Below, piece after piece: positions 7,232-16,251 of a DNA stretch of 64,000 nucleotides (positions are counted from its first letter, which is position 1; the number at the start of each line of letters is the position of its first letter). A model generated the notes under the pieces. It was not told the origin of the DNA. It ran no database searches and saw only the letters and a program-made list of their open reading frames with translations. Both the position numbers and the translations under genes were made by a program. The DNA comes from Flavobacteriaceae bacterium (lineage in GTDB: Bacteria; Bacteroidota; Bacteroidia; Flavobacteriales; Flavobacteriaceae), in the NCBI GenBank assembly GCA_013214065.1, contig JABSPK010000012.1:1-64000 (forward strand), in the 5' to 3' direction.

Positions 7232-9007
7232 TTAATGCCTTTGGGCGTCGCCCGCTCCTGAAGGGATGCGAATGCGATCGACCAATTCGCGAATCGCCTG
7301 GGGGGGCTTCGGAGTAAAGCGGCAGACAATCAAGGCCACGGCGAAGTTCACCAACATACCGACGGTACCGAAACCTTCGGGCGATATCCCGAACCACCAG
7401 TTATCACTGGTATTGGAGGACGCATCGCCGATCCACCCCAGTTTGAACCTTGCGATGTAGTAGGAGGTCAACAACAGTCCACAAACCATTCCGGCAATCG
7501 CTCCTTGGCTGTTCATGCGCTTGCTGAATATCCCCATGACAATGGCCGGAAAAAAGGAAGAGGCCGCAAGACCGAAGGCCAAGGCCACTACCGAGGCGAC
7601 GAAACCTGGTGGATTGATTCCAAAATAACCGGCAACCACGACAGCGAAAAGGGCCGAGAGCCGCGCGATCCGCAATTCGTTTTTATCGGATAGGTCTTTG
7701 ATAAACTGTTTTTTGATGAGATCGTGCGAAATCGAGGTCGATATCACCAGCAACAATCCCGCAGCGGTCGAAAGGGCGGCCGCTAGGCCCCCAGCAGCAA
7801 CCAAAGCGATTACCCAATTCGGGAGGTTGGCGATTTCGGGATTCGCCAGAACGGTGATATCGGGGTCGACATACAGCTCATTGGCGGATTGGCTGGGATT
7901 GGCGATCAGGCGTTGCCCTTCGGAGCCCCTCGCCTCGGTAAATTCAGGTTTTTTTCCAACGATCGAAGTGCCCGGTAAATATTGGATTCGACCATCCCCG
8001 TTCTTATCCGTCCAAGAAATCAAACCTGTATCTTCCCATTTGGTAAACCATTGCGGTACGTCGGTATACGCCGTGTTTTGAACGGTTTCCATCAAATTGG
8101 TACGCGCGAATACGGCTATGGCAGGAGCCGTGGTATATAGGATGGCAATGAACAAAAGGGCATAGCCGGCCGATTTTCTGGCGTCTTTGACCTTGGGGAC
8201 GGTAAAGAAGCGAATGATCACATGGGGCAAACCCGCGGTACCCAACATTAGGGCGGCAGTGATAAAGAAAACGTCTATTTTGGATTTCGATCCGTCGGTA
8301 TAGGCCGTAAAGCCGAGCTCGGTCATCAGTCCGTCCAATTTGTCCAAGAGGTAGACCCCGTCGCTTCCCGCATCACCAAATCCCAATTGTGGAATCGGAT
8401 TGCCCGTTGCGAGGATCGAAATGAAAATCGCCGGAACCATGAATGCGAAGATCAATACGCAATACTGGGCCACTTGGGTATAGGTAATCCCTTTCATCCC
8501 TCCTAAGAAAGCATAGAACAAGACCACGGCCATTCCGATATAGACCCCGGTATTGACCTCAACGTCCAAAAACCTGGAAAAGACCACCCCTACCCCACGC
8601 ATCTGCCCAGCGACATAGGTAAAGGACACGAATAGGGCGGCCACAACGGCAACAGTTCTGGCCACGTTCGAATAGTACCGATCTCCTATAAAGTCGGGTA
8701 CGGTGAATTTTCCGAATTTACGCAAATAAGGCGCCAGAAGTAATGCCAATAGCACATAACCACCCGTCCAGCCCATTAAATACACCGAACCGTCATAGCC
8801 TGAAAATGCAATGATCCCGGCCATACCGAGAAAGGATGCGGCCGACATCCAATCGGCAGCTGTAGCAAGACCGTTGGCCAAGGGTGAAACACCACCACCG
8901 GCCACATAAAAATCCTTGGTCGTAGCGGCACGTGACCAAATAGCGATACCGATATAGAGGGCAAAGGTGAGACCGACGATCAAAAATGTCCAGGTTTGAA
9001 TCGTCAT
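7232..9007 (-). CDS. Sodium:solute symporter (acetate/monocarboxylate, ActP-like)
   Basis: A 591-residue SSS-family secondary transporter with about 13 membrane segments, expected to import a monocarboxylate with sodium across the inner membrane. Characteristic stretches are GLATAADWMSAASFLGMAG near residue 45 and GGLAAALSTAAGLLLVIST near 405. A hydrophilic loop of about 70 residues at 310-385 contains DKNGDGRIQYLPG. It overlaps the stop of the DUF4212 gene by one base and precedes acs. That three-gene set points to acetate as substrate. DUF4212-dependent symporters also occur for other small organic acids, so the exact substrate remains an inference. Confidence 0.93.
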   Translation of the reverse strand: MTIQTWTFLIVGLTFALYIGIAIWSRAATTKDFYVAGGGVSPLANGLATAADWMSAASFLGMAGIIAFSGYDGSVYLMGWTGGYVLLALLLAPYLRKFGKFTVPDFIGDRYYSNVARTVAVVAALFVSFTYVAGQMRGVGVVFSRFLDVEVNTGVYIGMAVVLFYAFLGGMKGITYTQVAQYCVLIFAFMVPAIFISILATGNPIPQLGFGDAGSDGVYLLDKLDGLMTELGFTAYTDGSKSKIDVFFITAALMLGTAGLPHVIIRFFTVPKVKDARKSAGYALLFIAILYTTAPAIAVFARTNLMETVQNTAYTDVPQWFTKWEDTGLISWTDKNGDGRIQYLPGTSIVGKKPEFTEARGSEGQRLIANPSQSANELYVDPDITVLANPEIANLPNWVIALVAAGGLAAALSTAAGLLLVISTSISHDLIKKQFIKDLSDKNELRIARLSALFAVVVAGYFGINPPGFVASVVALAFGLAASSFFPAIVMGIFSKRMNSQGAIAGMVCGLLLTSYYIARFKLGWIGDASSNTSDNWWFGISPEGFGTVGMLVNFAVALIVCRFTPKPPQAIRELVDRIRIPSGAGDAQRH

Positions 9008-9261
9008 TATTCGTCTAGATTAAATTTTTTGTCCAAACGGTTCATCAACCGTACATAGACGAAAATCAAAATGACGAACACGTAAATCGAGCCTTGCTGG
9101 GCAAACCAGAAGCCTAATTTGAAGCCGCCTAGGCGAATTGCGTTCAATTCATCGACCAAAAGGATCCCGAAACCATAGGATACCATGAACCATATGGATA
9201 AAAGCAGGGCAACATAGCGCAGATTGGTCTTCCAATATTTTTGTCGGTCTTGTTTCTCCAT
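9007..9261 (-). CDS. DUF4212 protein, symporter small subunit
   Basis: An 84-residue membrane protein with two hydrophobic segments (about 14-34 and 51-70) and the family element YWKTNLRYVALLLSIWF at the start. DUF4212 proteins are encoded directly upstream of SSS symporters and are regarded as a small accessory subunit, analogous to YjcH beside ActP. Its stop overlaps the symporter start by one base, which fits coupled synthesis in equal amounts. It begins 29 bp after purC. Confidence 0.93.
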   Translation of the reverse strand: MEKQDRQKYWKTNLRYVALLLSIWFMVSYGFGILLVDELNAIRLGGFKLGFWFAQQGSIYVFVILIFVYVRLMNRLDKKFNLDE

Positions 9262-9290
9262 GGCGGTCCTCCGACCTGAAAGATAGTAAA

Positions 9291-10244
9291 TCAGCGGGAA
9301 CCGAGGTAAGCCGCCACTGCCAACCCGATACGTTCATGGATGTTCGAAGTGTCCGATTTTTCAAACGTCTCGCCGGTAATGCTTTCGTAAAGCTCGATAT
9401 ATCGTGCCGAAACCGAATCGATATAGGCGGTGTCCATGGCCGGCACTTGTTGTCCTTCGAGACCTTGAAATCCGTTCGCTATCAACCATTGCCGAACGAA
9501 TTCTTTGGAGAGTTGTTTTTGGGCCTCCCCGTTTTCTTGGCGCTCCTGATACCCCTCGGCATAAAAGTACCTTGACGAATCAGGGGTATGGATTTCATCG
9601 ATCAACACGATTTCGCCGCTCTTGGTCTTGCCGAACTCGTATTTGGTATCGACCAGGATCAACCCTTGTTCGGCCGCAATGGCCGTACCCCTGGCAAAAA
9701 GTGCCCGGGTATAGTCTTCCAATACGGTATAATCGGCTTCAGAAACGATTCCTCGTTCCAAAATCGCTACACGCGAAATATCTTCATCATGATCGCCTTT
9801 TTCGGCCTTGGTCGCCGGGGTGATGATCGGTTCGGGAAACGGATCGTTTTCGCGCATTCCGTCAGGCATGGGTACACCACATAGCATCCGTTTGCCGGCC
9901 TTGTATTCCCTTGCGGCGTGCCCCGAAAGATAACCGCGTATGACCATTTCGACCTTAAATGGATCGCAGGCCCTACCGATGGCTACATTGGGGTCTGGAG
10001 TGGCCAAGAGCCAGTTGGGTACCAAATCCTCGGTGGCCTTCATCATCTTGGTGGCGATTTGGTTGAGTATCTGTCCTTTGAACGGAATGCCTTTGGGCAT
10101 GACTACATCAAACGCCGAGAGCCTGTCGGTGGCGACCATGACCAACAAATCGTTTTCAAGCGTGTAGACTTCACGCACTTTGCCGCGGTAAACCGATTGT
10201 TGCCCTTTGAAATGAAAGTCAGTGGCCATCAAGGTGTTCGACAT
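9291..10244 (-). CDS. purC: Phosphoribosylaminoimidazole-succinocarboxamide synthase
   Basis: A 317-residue SAICAR synthetase that joins CAIR and aspartate with ATP in purine synthesis. Family motifs are [11 protein letters not shown] (ATP-binding loop, residues ~19-29), [13 protein letters not shown] (~38-50), [17 protein letters not shown] (~98) and [10 protein letters not shown] plus [13 protein letters not shown] (~200-230). The length is that of the longer SAICAR synthetase form also found in yeast and Bacteroidota. It begins five bases after phoH and is followed by the acetate genes, so it sits in one minus-strand transcription unit although the functions are unrelated. Confidence 0.97.
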   Translation of the reverse strand: MSNTLMATDFHFKGQQSVYRGKVREVYTLENDLLVMVATDRLSAFDVVMPKGIPFKGQILNQIATKMMKATEDLVPNWLLATPDPNVAIGRACDPFKVEMVIRGYLSGHAAREYKAGKRMLCGVPMPDGMRENDPFPEPIITPATKAEKGDHDEDISRVAILERGIVSEADYTVLEDYTRALFARGTAIAAEQGLILVDTKYEFGKTKSGEIVLIDEIHTPDSSRYFYAEGYQERQENGEAQKQLSKEFVRQWLIANGFQGLEGQQVPAMDTAYIDSVSARYIELYESITGETFEKSDTSNIHERIGLAVAAYLGSR

Positions 10245-10249
10245 GGGCC

Positions 10250-11203
10250 TTAGTTTTGGTGTTCGATATTCTTATACGCATCGATGACCTTTTTGACCAA
10301 TCGATGACGGATGACATCCTTGTCATCCAAATAGATGATGCTGATGCCCTTCACGTTCTTCAGAATCAACAAGGCCTCTTTCAAACCCGAGATGACCCGT
10401 CTCGGCAAATCGATCTGTCCAGGGTCTCCGGTCAACAGGAATTTGGCGTTCTTACCCATACGTGTCAAGAACATCTTCATTTGGGCGTGGGTGGTATTCT
10501 GGGCCTCATCGAGGATCACAAAGGCGTTGTCAAGGGTACGGCCACGCATAAAGGCCATCGGGGCGATTTGTATAGTACCGTCTTCAATGAATTTTTCCAA
10601 CTTTTCAGGAGGGATCATATCACGTAGCGCGTCATATAAGGGTTGCATGTAAGGGTCCAACTTCTCTTTCAAATCTCCGGGTAAGAACCCGAGGTTTTCG
10701 CCTGCCTCGACCGCTGGTCGCGTTAAAATGATTCGACGTACTTGTTTTTCCTTCAACGCCTTCACTGCCAAAGCGACACCCGTATACGTTTTGCCCGTAC
10801 CGGCAGGACCGATGGCAAATACCATATCGTTTTTCATACAGGCATCGACCATTCTGCGCTGATTAGCCGTTTGTGCCTTGATCAATCGACCGCTTACACC
10901 ATGGACCAACACTTCACCACTGGCTTGTGAAGATTCATAGTCTTCCTTGCCATTGCTGGTGAGCACACGCTCTATCGAATTTTCATCAAGCTTGTTGTAT
11001 TTGGCGAAGTGTGCGGTGATCATATCGAAACGCCGGTCGAATTCCTCAAGCAATTCTTCATCCCCATACACTTTTATCTTGCTGCCCCGGGCAACTATTT
11101 TAAGCTTGGGGAAATACTTTTTCAGTAAGTCGATGTTCTCGTTCCGCTGGCCGAAAAAATCCCTTGGACTGATCTCGGTAAGTTCTATAATTAGTTCGTT
11201 CAA
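10250..11203 (-). CDS. PhoH family ATPase
   Basis: A 317-residue P-loop ATPase of the PhoH/PhoL type, associated with RNA metabolism and phosphate stress in other bacteria. An N-terminal KH-like region (~1-75) precedes the ATPase domain. Walker A is [13 protein letters not shown] near residue 132 and Walker B is [11 protein letters not shown] near 228. [19 protein letters not shown] follows near 247. It is the first gene of the minus-strand series phoH-purC-DUF4212-symporter-acs and has a good Bacteroidota promoter upstream. The partner ybeY gene is not adjacent here. Confidence 0.95.
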   Translation of the reverse strand: MNELIIELTEISPRDFFGQRNENIDLLKKYFPKLKIVARGSKIKVYGDEELLEEFDRRFDMITAHFAKYNKLDENSIERVLTSNGKEDYESSQASGEVLVHGVSGRLIKAQTANQRRMVDACMKNDMVFAIGPAGTGKTYTGVALAVKALKEKQVRRIILTRPAVEAGENLGFLPGDLKEKLDPYMQPLYDALRDMIPPEKLEKFIEDGTIQIAPMAFMRGRTLDNAFVILDEAQNTTHAQMKMFLTRMGKNAKFLLTGDPGQIDLPRRVISGLKEALLILKNVKGISIIYLDDKDVIRHRLVKKVIDAYKNIEHQN

Positions 11204-11267
11204 AGAAAATGTACTGTTAGGGTTGTGGGATGGATAAAATACGTTTCTCCTTTTGTACTTTTACAGG

Positions 11268-11301
11268 CAAACTTAACCAAAAAACGGTTTTAAAGACCAA
11301 A
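11268..11301 (-). promoter_or_regulatory. Bacteroidota-type promoter of phoH
   Basis: On the minus strand TAAGTTTG (11275-11268) matches the -7 consensus TAnnTTTG exactly. TTTG at 11301-11298 sits 22 bases upstream as a -33 element. Transcription would start near 11262, giving a leader of about 60 bases to phoH. Confidence 0.6.
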
Positions 11302-11320
11302 AACATATCAACAGCGCTTC

Positions 11321-12151
11321 ATGGCAATCATAACATTGACGACCGATTTCGGATACAAAGACCATTTTGTCGCTGCGATAAAAGGAACCATACTCCGTGA
11401 GGTTCCCGATGCCCGGATCGTTGATATTTCGCATGGCATTTCACCCTTCCATATCCAAGAATGCGCTTACATTTTAAAGAACGCCTATCCCTCCTTTCCT
11501 GAGGGAAGCATCCATATTATCGGGCTTGATTCGGAACTGTCTCCAGAAAACGAGCATTTGGTCGCCCTGATCGACGGCCACTATTTCATAGGATCCAACA
11601 ATGGGGTCATTTCAATGCTCGCCGCTGGCACGGTGCCAGAACGTATCGCCAAGATCGACATCCCCAATCCGGTGAACGGCGCGTTTCCGACTTTCGACGT
11701 TTTGGTGGTCGTGGCCTGTCATTTGGCCCGGGGCGGAAAACTTGAGGTGGTGAGCAAACCGTATTCCGAATTGCGCGAACTGCGCGATTTCGAACCCAGG
11801 GTGACCAACGACGGCAAGACCATTATCGGCAACGTCATCTATATCGATAACTACGGCAATGTGGTGACCAACATCCAAAAAACCCTATTCGAAGCCTACC
11901 GAAATGGACGGGCTTTTGAAATCAGTGCCCGTACCGAAAAGGTCAGGCATATCCACCATACCTACAATGGGTTCATCAATTATGAATTGCCACCGGATAA
12001 GCGAAAGGGACCCGGTGATCTTTTGGCCCTTTTCAACTCTTCAGGTTATATCGAATTGGCCATTTATAAGAGTGATCAGCACTCCGTGGGCTCGGCCTCG
12101 AGTCTTTTAGGCCTTGAATACAGGGACACGATAACCATTAACTTTACCTAA
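11321..12151 (+). CDS. SAM hydrolase/SAM hydroxide adenosyltransferase (DUF62 family)
   Basis: A 276-residue protein of the chlorinase/fluorinase (SAM_adeno_trans) superfamily. Most bacterial members hydrolyse S-adenosylmethionine to adenosine and methionine. Family features are ITLTTDFGYKDHFVAAIKG at the N-terminus, the DISHGISPFHIQE segment near residue 39, GSNNGVISML near 93 and YIDNYGNVVTNI near 178. The enlarged loop of true fluorinases is not obvious, so SAM hydrolysis is the better call. Cellular role is not established; it may adjust SAM levels. The ABM-fold gene follows with no gap. Confidence 0.92.
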   Translation: MAIITLTTDFGYKDHFVAAIKGTILREVPDARIVDISHGISPFHIQECAYILKNAYPSFPEGSIHIIGLDSELSPENEHLVALIDGHYFIGSNNGVISMLAAGTVPERIAKIDIPNPVNGAFPTFDVLVVVACHLARGGKLEVVSKPYSELRELRDFEPRVTNDGKTIIGNVIYIDNYGNVVTNIQKTLFEAYRNGRAFEISARTEKVRHIHHTYNGFINYELPPDKRKGPGDLLALFNSSGYIELAIYKSDQHSVGSASSLLGLEYRDTITINFT

Positions 12152-12448
12152 ATGCTGGTTCGCATCGTAAAATTGACCTTGGCAAAGGAAAATATTTCTA
12201 GTTTTGAACAAATATTCGAAGAGACCAAGCTCCATATCCGCAATTTTGAGGGCTGCCTGTTTTTTGAACTGTATCGCGATTTGAACGAGACCAACGTATT
12301 TTTCACCTATAGTTATTGGGCCGATGAAGAGGCGCTTGAGGCCTATCGCGGTTCTGGGTTCTTCAAAGCCGTTTGGAAACGAACCAAGGTACTGTTCGCC
12401 GACAGGCCCCAAGCTTGGAGCGTATCGAAAATGGAAACCTTGAATTGA
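12152..12448 (+). CDS. ABM-fold protein, putative quinol monooxygenase
   Basis: A 98-residue antibiotic-biosynthesis-monooxygenase domain protein with a ferredoxin-like dimeric fold. The pattern MLVRIVKLTLAKENISSFEQ, then FEGCLFFELYRDLNE, FFTYSYWADEEALEAYRGS and a C-terminal strand is typical. Members act on quinols or bind haem, and many have no known substrate, so the enzymatic label is tentative. The start ATG follows the SAM hydrolase stop immediately and gldF begins 5 bp later. The cluster therefore reads as one plus-strand operon. Confidence 0.88.
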   Translation: MLVRIVKLTLAKENISSFEQIFEETKLHIRNFEGCLFFELYRDLNETNVFFTYSYWADEEALEAYRGSGFFKAVWKRTKVLFADRPQAWSVSKMETLN

Positions 12449-12453
12449 ACGGT

Positions 12454-13188
12454 ATGCTTGCGATCTTTCGAAAAGAATTCCAATCCTTTTTTTCCTCCTT
12501 GTCCGGTGTTTTGATCGGATGCGGCTTTTTGTTGTTGAGTGGACTCTTCCTATGGGTCTTCAAAGGGCCTTTCAATGTGTTCGATTATGGTTTCGCCGAC
12601 CTTAGCCAGTTCTTTTATTTGGCCCCGTGGGTGTTCTTGTTCCTGATTCCGGCACTTTCAATGAAAAGCCTTTCGGAAGAACGGAAACTGGGGACCATGG
12701 AACTGTTGTTGATCAAACCTTTCGGAACCCTTGGGCTCTTAGCGGGCAAGTTCCTTGCGGTTTTCGCCATTGCCCTGATGACCTTGATACCCACTGTCGT
12801 TTATATCTGGTCACTATCCGAATTGGGGAGTACCGAAGCAAATTACGATGCGGGGGTACTCTTGGGGTCTTATCTTGGTTTGTGCTTGCTTTGTTTGCTT
12901 TATGCAGCAATAGGCGTCTTCGCCTCTGCCCTTTCCGAAAACCAGATCGTTTCCTTTCTCTTGGCCGTATTCCTTTGTTTTTCGGTGTATTTCGGATTCG
13001 AGGCCGTTGCCACGATAGCTACCGACGGGGCTTGGCAACGTAAGATCGGTTTGTTGGGGGCCAAAGCCCATTTTGAAAGGATCGGTCGTGGCGTCCTTGA
13101 TGTTAAGGATGTCGTTTATTTTATTTCAATGACCTTGTTTTTCTTGTACATGACCCACCTCAAATTGAAAAGTTTATGGCAACGGTGA
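12454..13188 (+). CDS. gldF: Gliding motility ABC transporter permease GldF
   Basis: A 244-residue ABC-2 type permease with about six membrane helices. The start ATG 12454 gives the usual N-terminus MLAIFRKEFQSFFSS; an upstream in-frame start at 12373 would lie inside the preceding gene and is not favoured. The segment EERKLGTMELLLIKPF after the second helix is typical of GldF and NosY-like permeases. GldF, GldG and the ATPase GldA form a transporter required for gliding in Flavobacterium johnsoniae, though not in all gliding species. gldA is not in this window. The gene overlaps gldG by 13 bases. Confidence 0.96.
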   Translation: MLAIFRKEFQSFFSSLSGVLIGCGFLLLSGLFLWVFKGPFNVFDYGFADLSQFFYLAPWVFLFLIPALSMKSLSEERKLGTMELLLIKPFGTLGLLAGKFLAVFAIALMTLIPTVVYIWSLSELGSTEANYDAGVLLGSYLGLCLLCLLYAAIGVFASALSENQIVSFLLAVFLCFSVYFGFEAVATIATDGAWQRKIGLLGAKAHFERIGRGVLDVKDVVYFISMTLFFLYMTHLKLKSLWQR

Positions 13189-14852
13189 AGCGTGTGGGTA
13201 TACCGATTCTGAAAGGGGTCGTGCTCCTTCTGGCCCTGAATTATTTGGCGGGATGGTTGCCTTTGCGTCTCGATTTGACCGAAGACGGTCGGTACACGCT
13301 TTCAGATGCCGCGAAAAACACCTTGAAGGATTTTGAGGCGCCTATAACGGTCGACGTATTACTCGAAGGGGAGTTACCTGCCGAATTTCTTAAACTACAG
13401 GCCGAAACCGAACAGATCTTGGAAGAATTCGGGGCGGAAAATAGTCGATTGCGAGTCGAATTCGTAGATCCTCTTGAAGGGGTCGATGACCGCGAGACCA
13501 CCATCAACGAATTGCAGCAAATCGGGCTGACCCCGGCCAGTGTGACCATCGAGGAAGACGGAAAAGTCTCCCAAGAACTGGTTTTTCCTTGGGCCATGGT
13601 CAATTTCAACGACAAGACGGTCAAAGTACCGCTTTTGAAAAACAAGCTTGGTGCTACCTCTGAAGAACGCGTCAATCTATCCGTTCAACAGCTTGAATAT
13701 GCTTTTGCCGACGCTTTTACGAAGGTGGGATTGACTACGAAAAAGAAAGTTGCCGTCATCAAGGGCAACAACGAATTGGATGACCTGTATTTGGCCGATT
13801 TCCTTGGGGAAATCAAGGCTTACTACAATATCGGGGCGATAACCTTGGACTCGGTCGCCAGCAATCCACAGCAGCTGTTGGAGCAATTGAAGACCTTTGA
13901 TCTTGCCCTTATCGCCAAACCTACCCAACCCTTCAGCGACCCTGAAAAATACGTATTGGATCAATATATCGTGAATGGAGGCCGATCGCTATGGTTGATC
14001 GATCAGGTCGCTATGGAACTTGATAGCCTGTTCAACCCAACCGGAAGTAATTTGGCCATCAATCGCGATTTGAACCTGAACGATTTCTTTTTCAAGTTCG
14101 GCATTCGCCTCAACACGGATTTGGTCAGTGATCTGTACAACACCCCGATCGTCTTGGCAACGGGCGATGCGGACGCTTCACAATACGACCCCCTGCCTTG
14201 GGTCTACCACCCTATGGTTTTTTCAAGGAACGATCATCCGATCAACAACAACATCGAAGCACTGCGTTTACAATTCACGGGCAGCATCGATACCCTCGGA
14301 AATTCGTACAACAAAACGGTGTTGCTGTCATCGTCACCACTTTCCAAATCGGAAGGTATACCGAGACAAATCGCCTTATCGGGTATTTCGAACAAACCCG
14401 ATCAGCAGGCCTATGCGGGCAATGGCAACCTACCATTGGCAGTCTTGGTCGAAGGTGATTTCAATTCGGCGTTCACCAACAGGGTCAAACCCCTGCGGTT
14501 AAAGGATGCTATCGAGCAAGGCGAATCGAACAAAATGTTGGTCATTGCCGATGGGGATCTGATCAAAAACCAAATTCGTCAAGGGCGCCCATTGCCATTG
14601 GGATATGACAAATGGACCAATGGCTCTTTCGGCAACAAAGCGTTTCTGATCAATTCGATGAACTACCTCTTAGACGACACGGGACTTATAAACATTCGGA
14701 ATAAAAAGGTTGCAATTGCTTTATTGGACCAAAAGAAAATAGCCGATCAAAAAATGAAATGGCAATTGCTCAATGTCTTGCTGCCCGTGGGTTTACTGCT
14801 GATTTTCGGAATAACCGCCAACCGGTTGAGAAAGCGCAAATTCGCATCCTGA
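13176..14852 (+). CDS. gldG: Gliding motility ABC transporter substrate-binding-like subunit GldG
   Basis: A 558-residue protein with one N-terminal helix (about residues 10-28), a large periplasmic domain and one C-terminal helix (about 530-548) followed by RLRKRKFAS. The segment LRLDLTEDGRYTLSDAAKN after the first helix and the GSLWLID-like motif GGRSLWLIDQVAMELDSL near residue 270 are characteristic of GldG and related ABC_transp_aux proteins. It works with GldF in the gliding transporter. Translation is probably coupled to gldF through the 13-base overlap. dnaN follows with its own promoter. Confidence 0.95.
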   Translation: MATVKRVGIPILKGVVLLLALNYLAGWLPLRLDLTEDGRYTLSDAAKNTLKDFEAPITVDVLLEGELPAEFLKLQAETEQILEEFGAENSRLRVEFVDPLEGVDDRETTINELQQIGLTPASVTIEEDGKVSQELVFPWAMVNFNDKTVKVPLLKNKLGATSEERVNLSVQQLEYAFADAFTKVGLTTKKKVAVIKGNNELDDLYLADFLGEIKAYYNIGAITLDSVASNPQQLLEQLKTFDLALIAKPTQPFSDPEKYVLDQYIVNGGRSLWLIDQVAMELDSLFNPTGSNLAINRDLNLNDFFFKFGIRLNTDLVSDLYNTPIVLATGDADASQYDPLPWVYHPMVFSRNDHPINNNIEALRLQFTGSIDTLGNSYNKTVLLSSSPLSKSEGIPRQIALSGISNKPDQQAYAGNGNLPLAVLVEGDFNSAFTNRVKPLRLKDAIEQGESNKMLVIADGDLIKNQIRQGRPLPLGYDKWTNGSFGNKAFLINSMNYLLDDTGLINIRNKKVAIALLDQKKIADQKMKWQLLNVLLPVGLLLIFGITANRLRKRKFAS

Positions 14853-14891
14853 ATGTTGATAAATTAGTTTCTTCCACAATCACATTTAAGA

Positions 14892-14899
14892 TATCTTTG
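14892..14899 (+). promoter_or_regulatory. -7 promoter element of dnaN
   Basis: TATCTTTG matches TAnnTTTG. Transcription would start near 14905, leaving about 45 bases of leader before the dnaN start at 14950. No clear -33 element was found. Confidence 0.5.
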
Positions 14900-14949
14900 C
14901 GATTATGCACTTTGGAAGGCTTGCCCAAGTGCGATCAAAACAAGCATCA

Positions 14950-16068
14950 ATGAAATTCATCGTATCCAGCACCTATCTCCTCAAACAACTGCAGGTACTT
15001 GGTGGCGTCATCAACAATAGCAATACGCTTCCCATCCTCGATAACTTTTTGTTCGATTTGAACAAAAACACCTTGACCGTATCGGCATCCGACCTCGAAA
15101 CCACCATGAGCTCGGTCTTGCAGGTAGATTCCGATTCAGAAGGGGTCATCGCGGTACCCGCCCGTTTGTTGTTGGATACTTTAAAAACGTTTCCTGAACA
15201 ACCCTTGACCTTCGTCGTTGAGGACAACAACACGGTCGAAATCAGTTCGAACCATGGTAAATACGGATTGGCCTATGCCGATGGCAATGAATTCCCGAAG
15301 GCCGTCGAGTTATCGAATCCGAGTTCCACTACCCTCTTGGGTGACGTGCTGGCCACGGCGATTTCGAAAACCATATTCGCTGCGGGTAATGACGACCTGA
15401 GACCGGTAATGAGCGGGGTATTCTTCCAATTTTCATCGGAAAAGCTAACGTTCGTGGCTACGGACGCCCACAAGCTTGTAAAATACGTCCGCAATGATGT
15501 TAGTGCCTCTGAGGTCGCTGAATTCATCATGCCCAAGAAACCCTTGAACTTGTTGAAAGGGATTTTGGCCGGTTCGGAATCCGAGGTAAAGATCGAATAC
15601 AACGAGAGCAATGCTAAATTCACCTTTGATGATACCGAGCTGATCTGTCGCTTGATCGATGGTAAATACCCTAATTATGAAGCGGTCATTCCGAAAGAAA
15701 ATCCAAATGTACTGTCCATTGCAAGAAACCAATTGTTAAGTTCAGTGCGTCGCGTGTCCATTTTCTCCAACAAGACCACCCACCAGATCCGGTTGAGGAT
15801 CGCTGGAGCGGAATTGAATATTTCAGCCGAAGATGTCGATTACAGCAACAAGGCCGAAGAACGCTTGTCGTGTTCTTATCAGGGTGATGACATGCAAATC
15901 GGGTTTAACTCGAGGTTCTTGGTCGAAATGTTGAACAACCTGTCCTCCGATGACGTAACCCTTGAAATGAGCCTGCCGAACCGTGCCGGTCTACTGACCC
16001 CTTCCGACGGCCTTGATGAAGGCGAAGCCGTGACCATGCTGGTCATGCCCGTCATGCTCAACAACTGA
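14950..16068 (+). CDS. dnaN: DNA polymerase III beta subunit (sliding clamp)
   Basis: A 372-residue clamp that encircles DNA and tethers replicative polymerase. Three clamp domains of about 120 residues each are visible; the start is MKFIVSSTYLLKQLQVLGG and the end EAVTMLVMPVMLNN, near the usual ML(V/M)P(V/M) terminus. An in-frame ATG at 14905 would add 15 residues without similarity and coincides with the predicted transcription start, so 14950 is chosen. The last 33 bases of the gene are duplicated 1.73 kb downstream. A perfect terminator lies 8 bases after the second copy rather than after the gene, which points to insertion behind dnaN. No dnaA or replication origin is seen nearby. Confidence 0.97.
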   Translation: MKFIVSSTYLLKQLQVLGGVINNSNTLPILDNFLFDLNKNTLTVSASDLETTMSSVLQVDSDSEGVIAVPARLLLDTLKTFPEQPLTFVVEDNNTVEISSNHGKYGLAYADGNEFPKAVELSNPSSTTLLGDVLATAISKTIFAAGNDDLRPVMSGVFFQFSSEKLTFVATDAHKLVKYVRNDVSASEVAEFIMPKKPLNLLKGILAGSESEVKIEYNESNAKFTFDDTELICRLIDGKYPNYEAVIPKENPNVLSIARNQLLSSVRRVSIFSNKTTHQIRLRIAGAELNISAEDVDYSNKAEERLSCSYQGDDMQIGFNSRFLVEMLNNLSSDDVTLEMSLPNRAGLLTPSDGLDEGEAVTMLVMPVMLNN

Positions 16069-16069
16069 T
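16036..16069 (+). repeat. 34-bp direct repeat, copy 1 (3' end of dnaN)
   Basis: The last 33 bases of dnaN plus one base. An identical copy lies at 17764-17797. Identity stops one base after the stop codon on one side and at the start of the repeat on the other. Confidence 0.97.
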
Positions 16070-16251
16070 GAAGCAAATGCTAATCACTCCCTAATACCTT
16101 TATTAAGGGTACACCTTCGTTCGCTGTTATCCATGCCATGCAAGACTTAATTGGGCGATTTTAAGATTGTATTCCATGATATATAGATTATTTACTATAT
16201 TTAATGAATAAATGTAGCTTTTTTTCTATGTATAATTTTAAAAACTAGATC

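Noticed and set aside
14905-14949. N-terminal extension of dnaN
   Set aside because: The extra 15 residues lack clamp similarity, and the ATG coincides with the predicted transcription start rather than a translation site.
14892-16068. Replication origin near dnaN
   Set aside because: No dnaA, DnaA-box cluster or AT-rich unwinding region is visible; in Bacteroidota dnaN is often remote from the origin.
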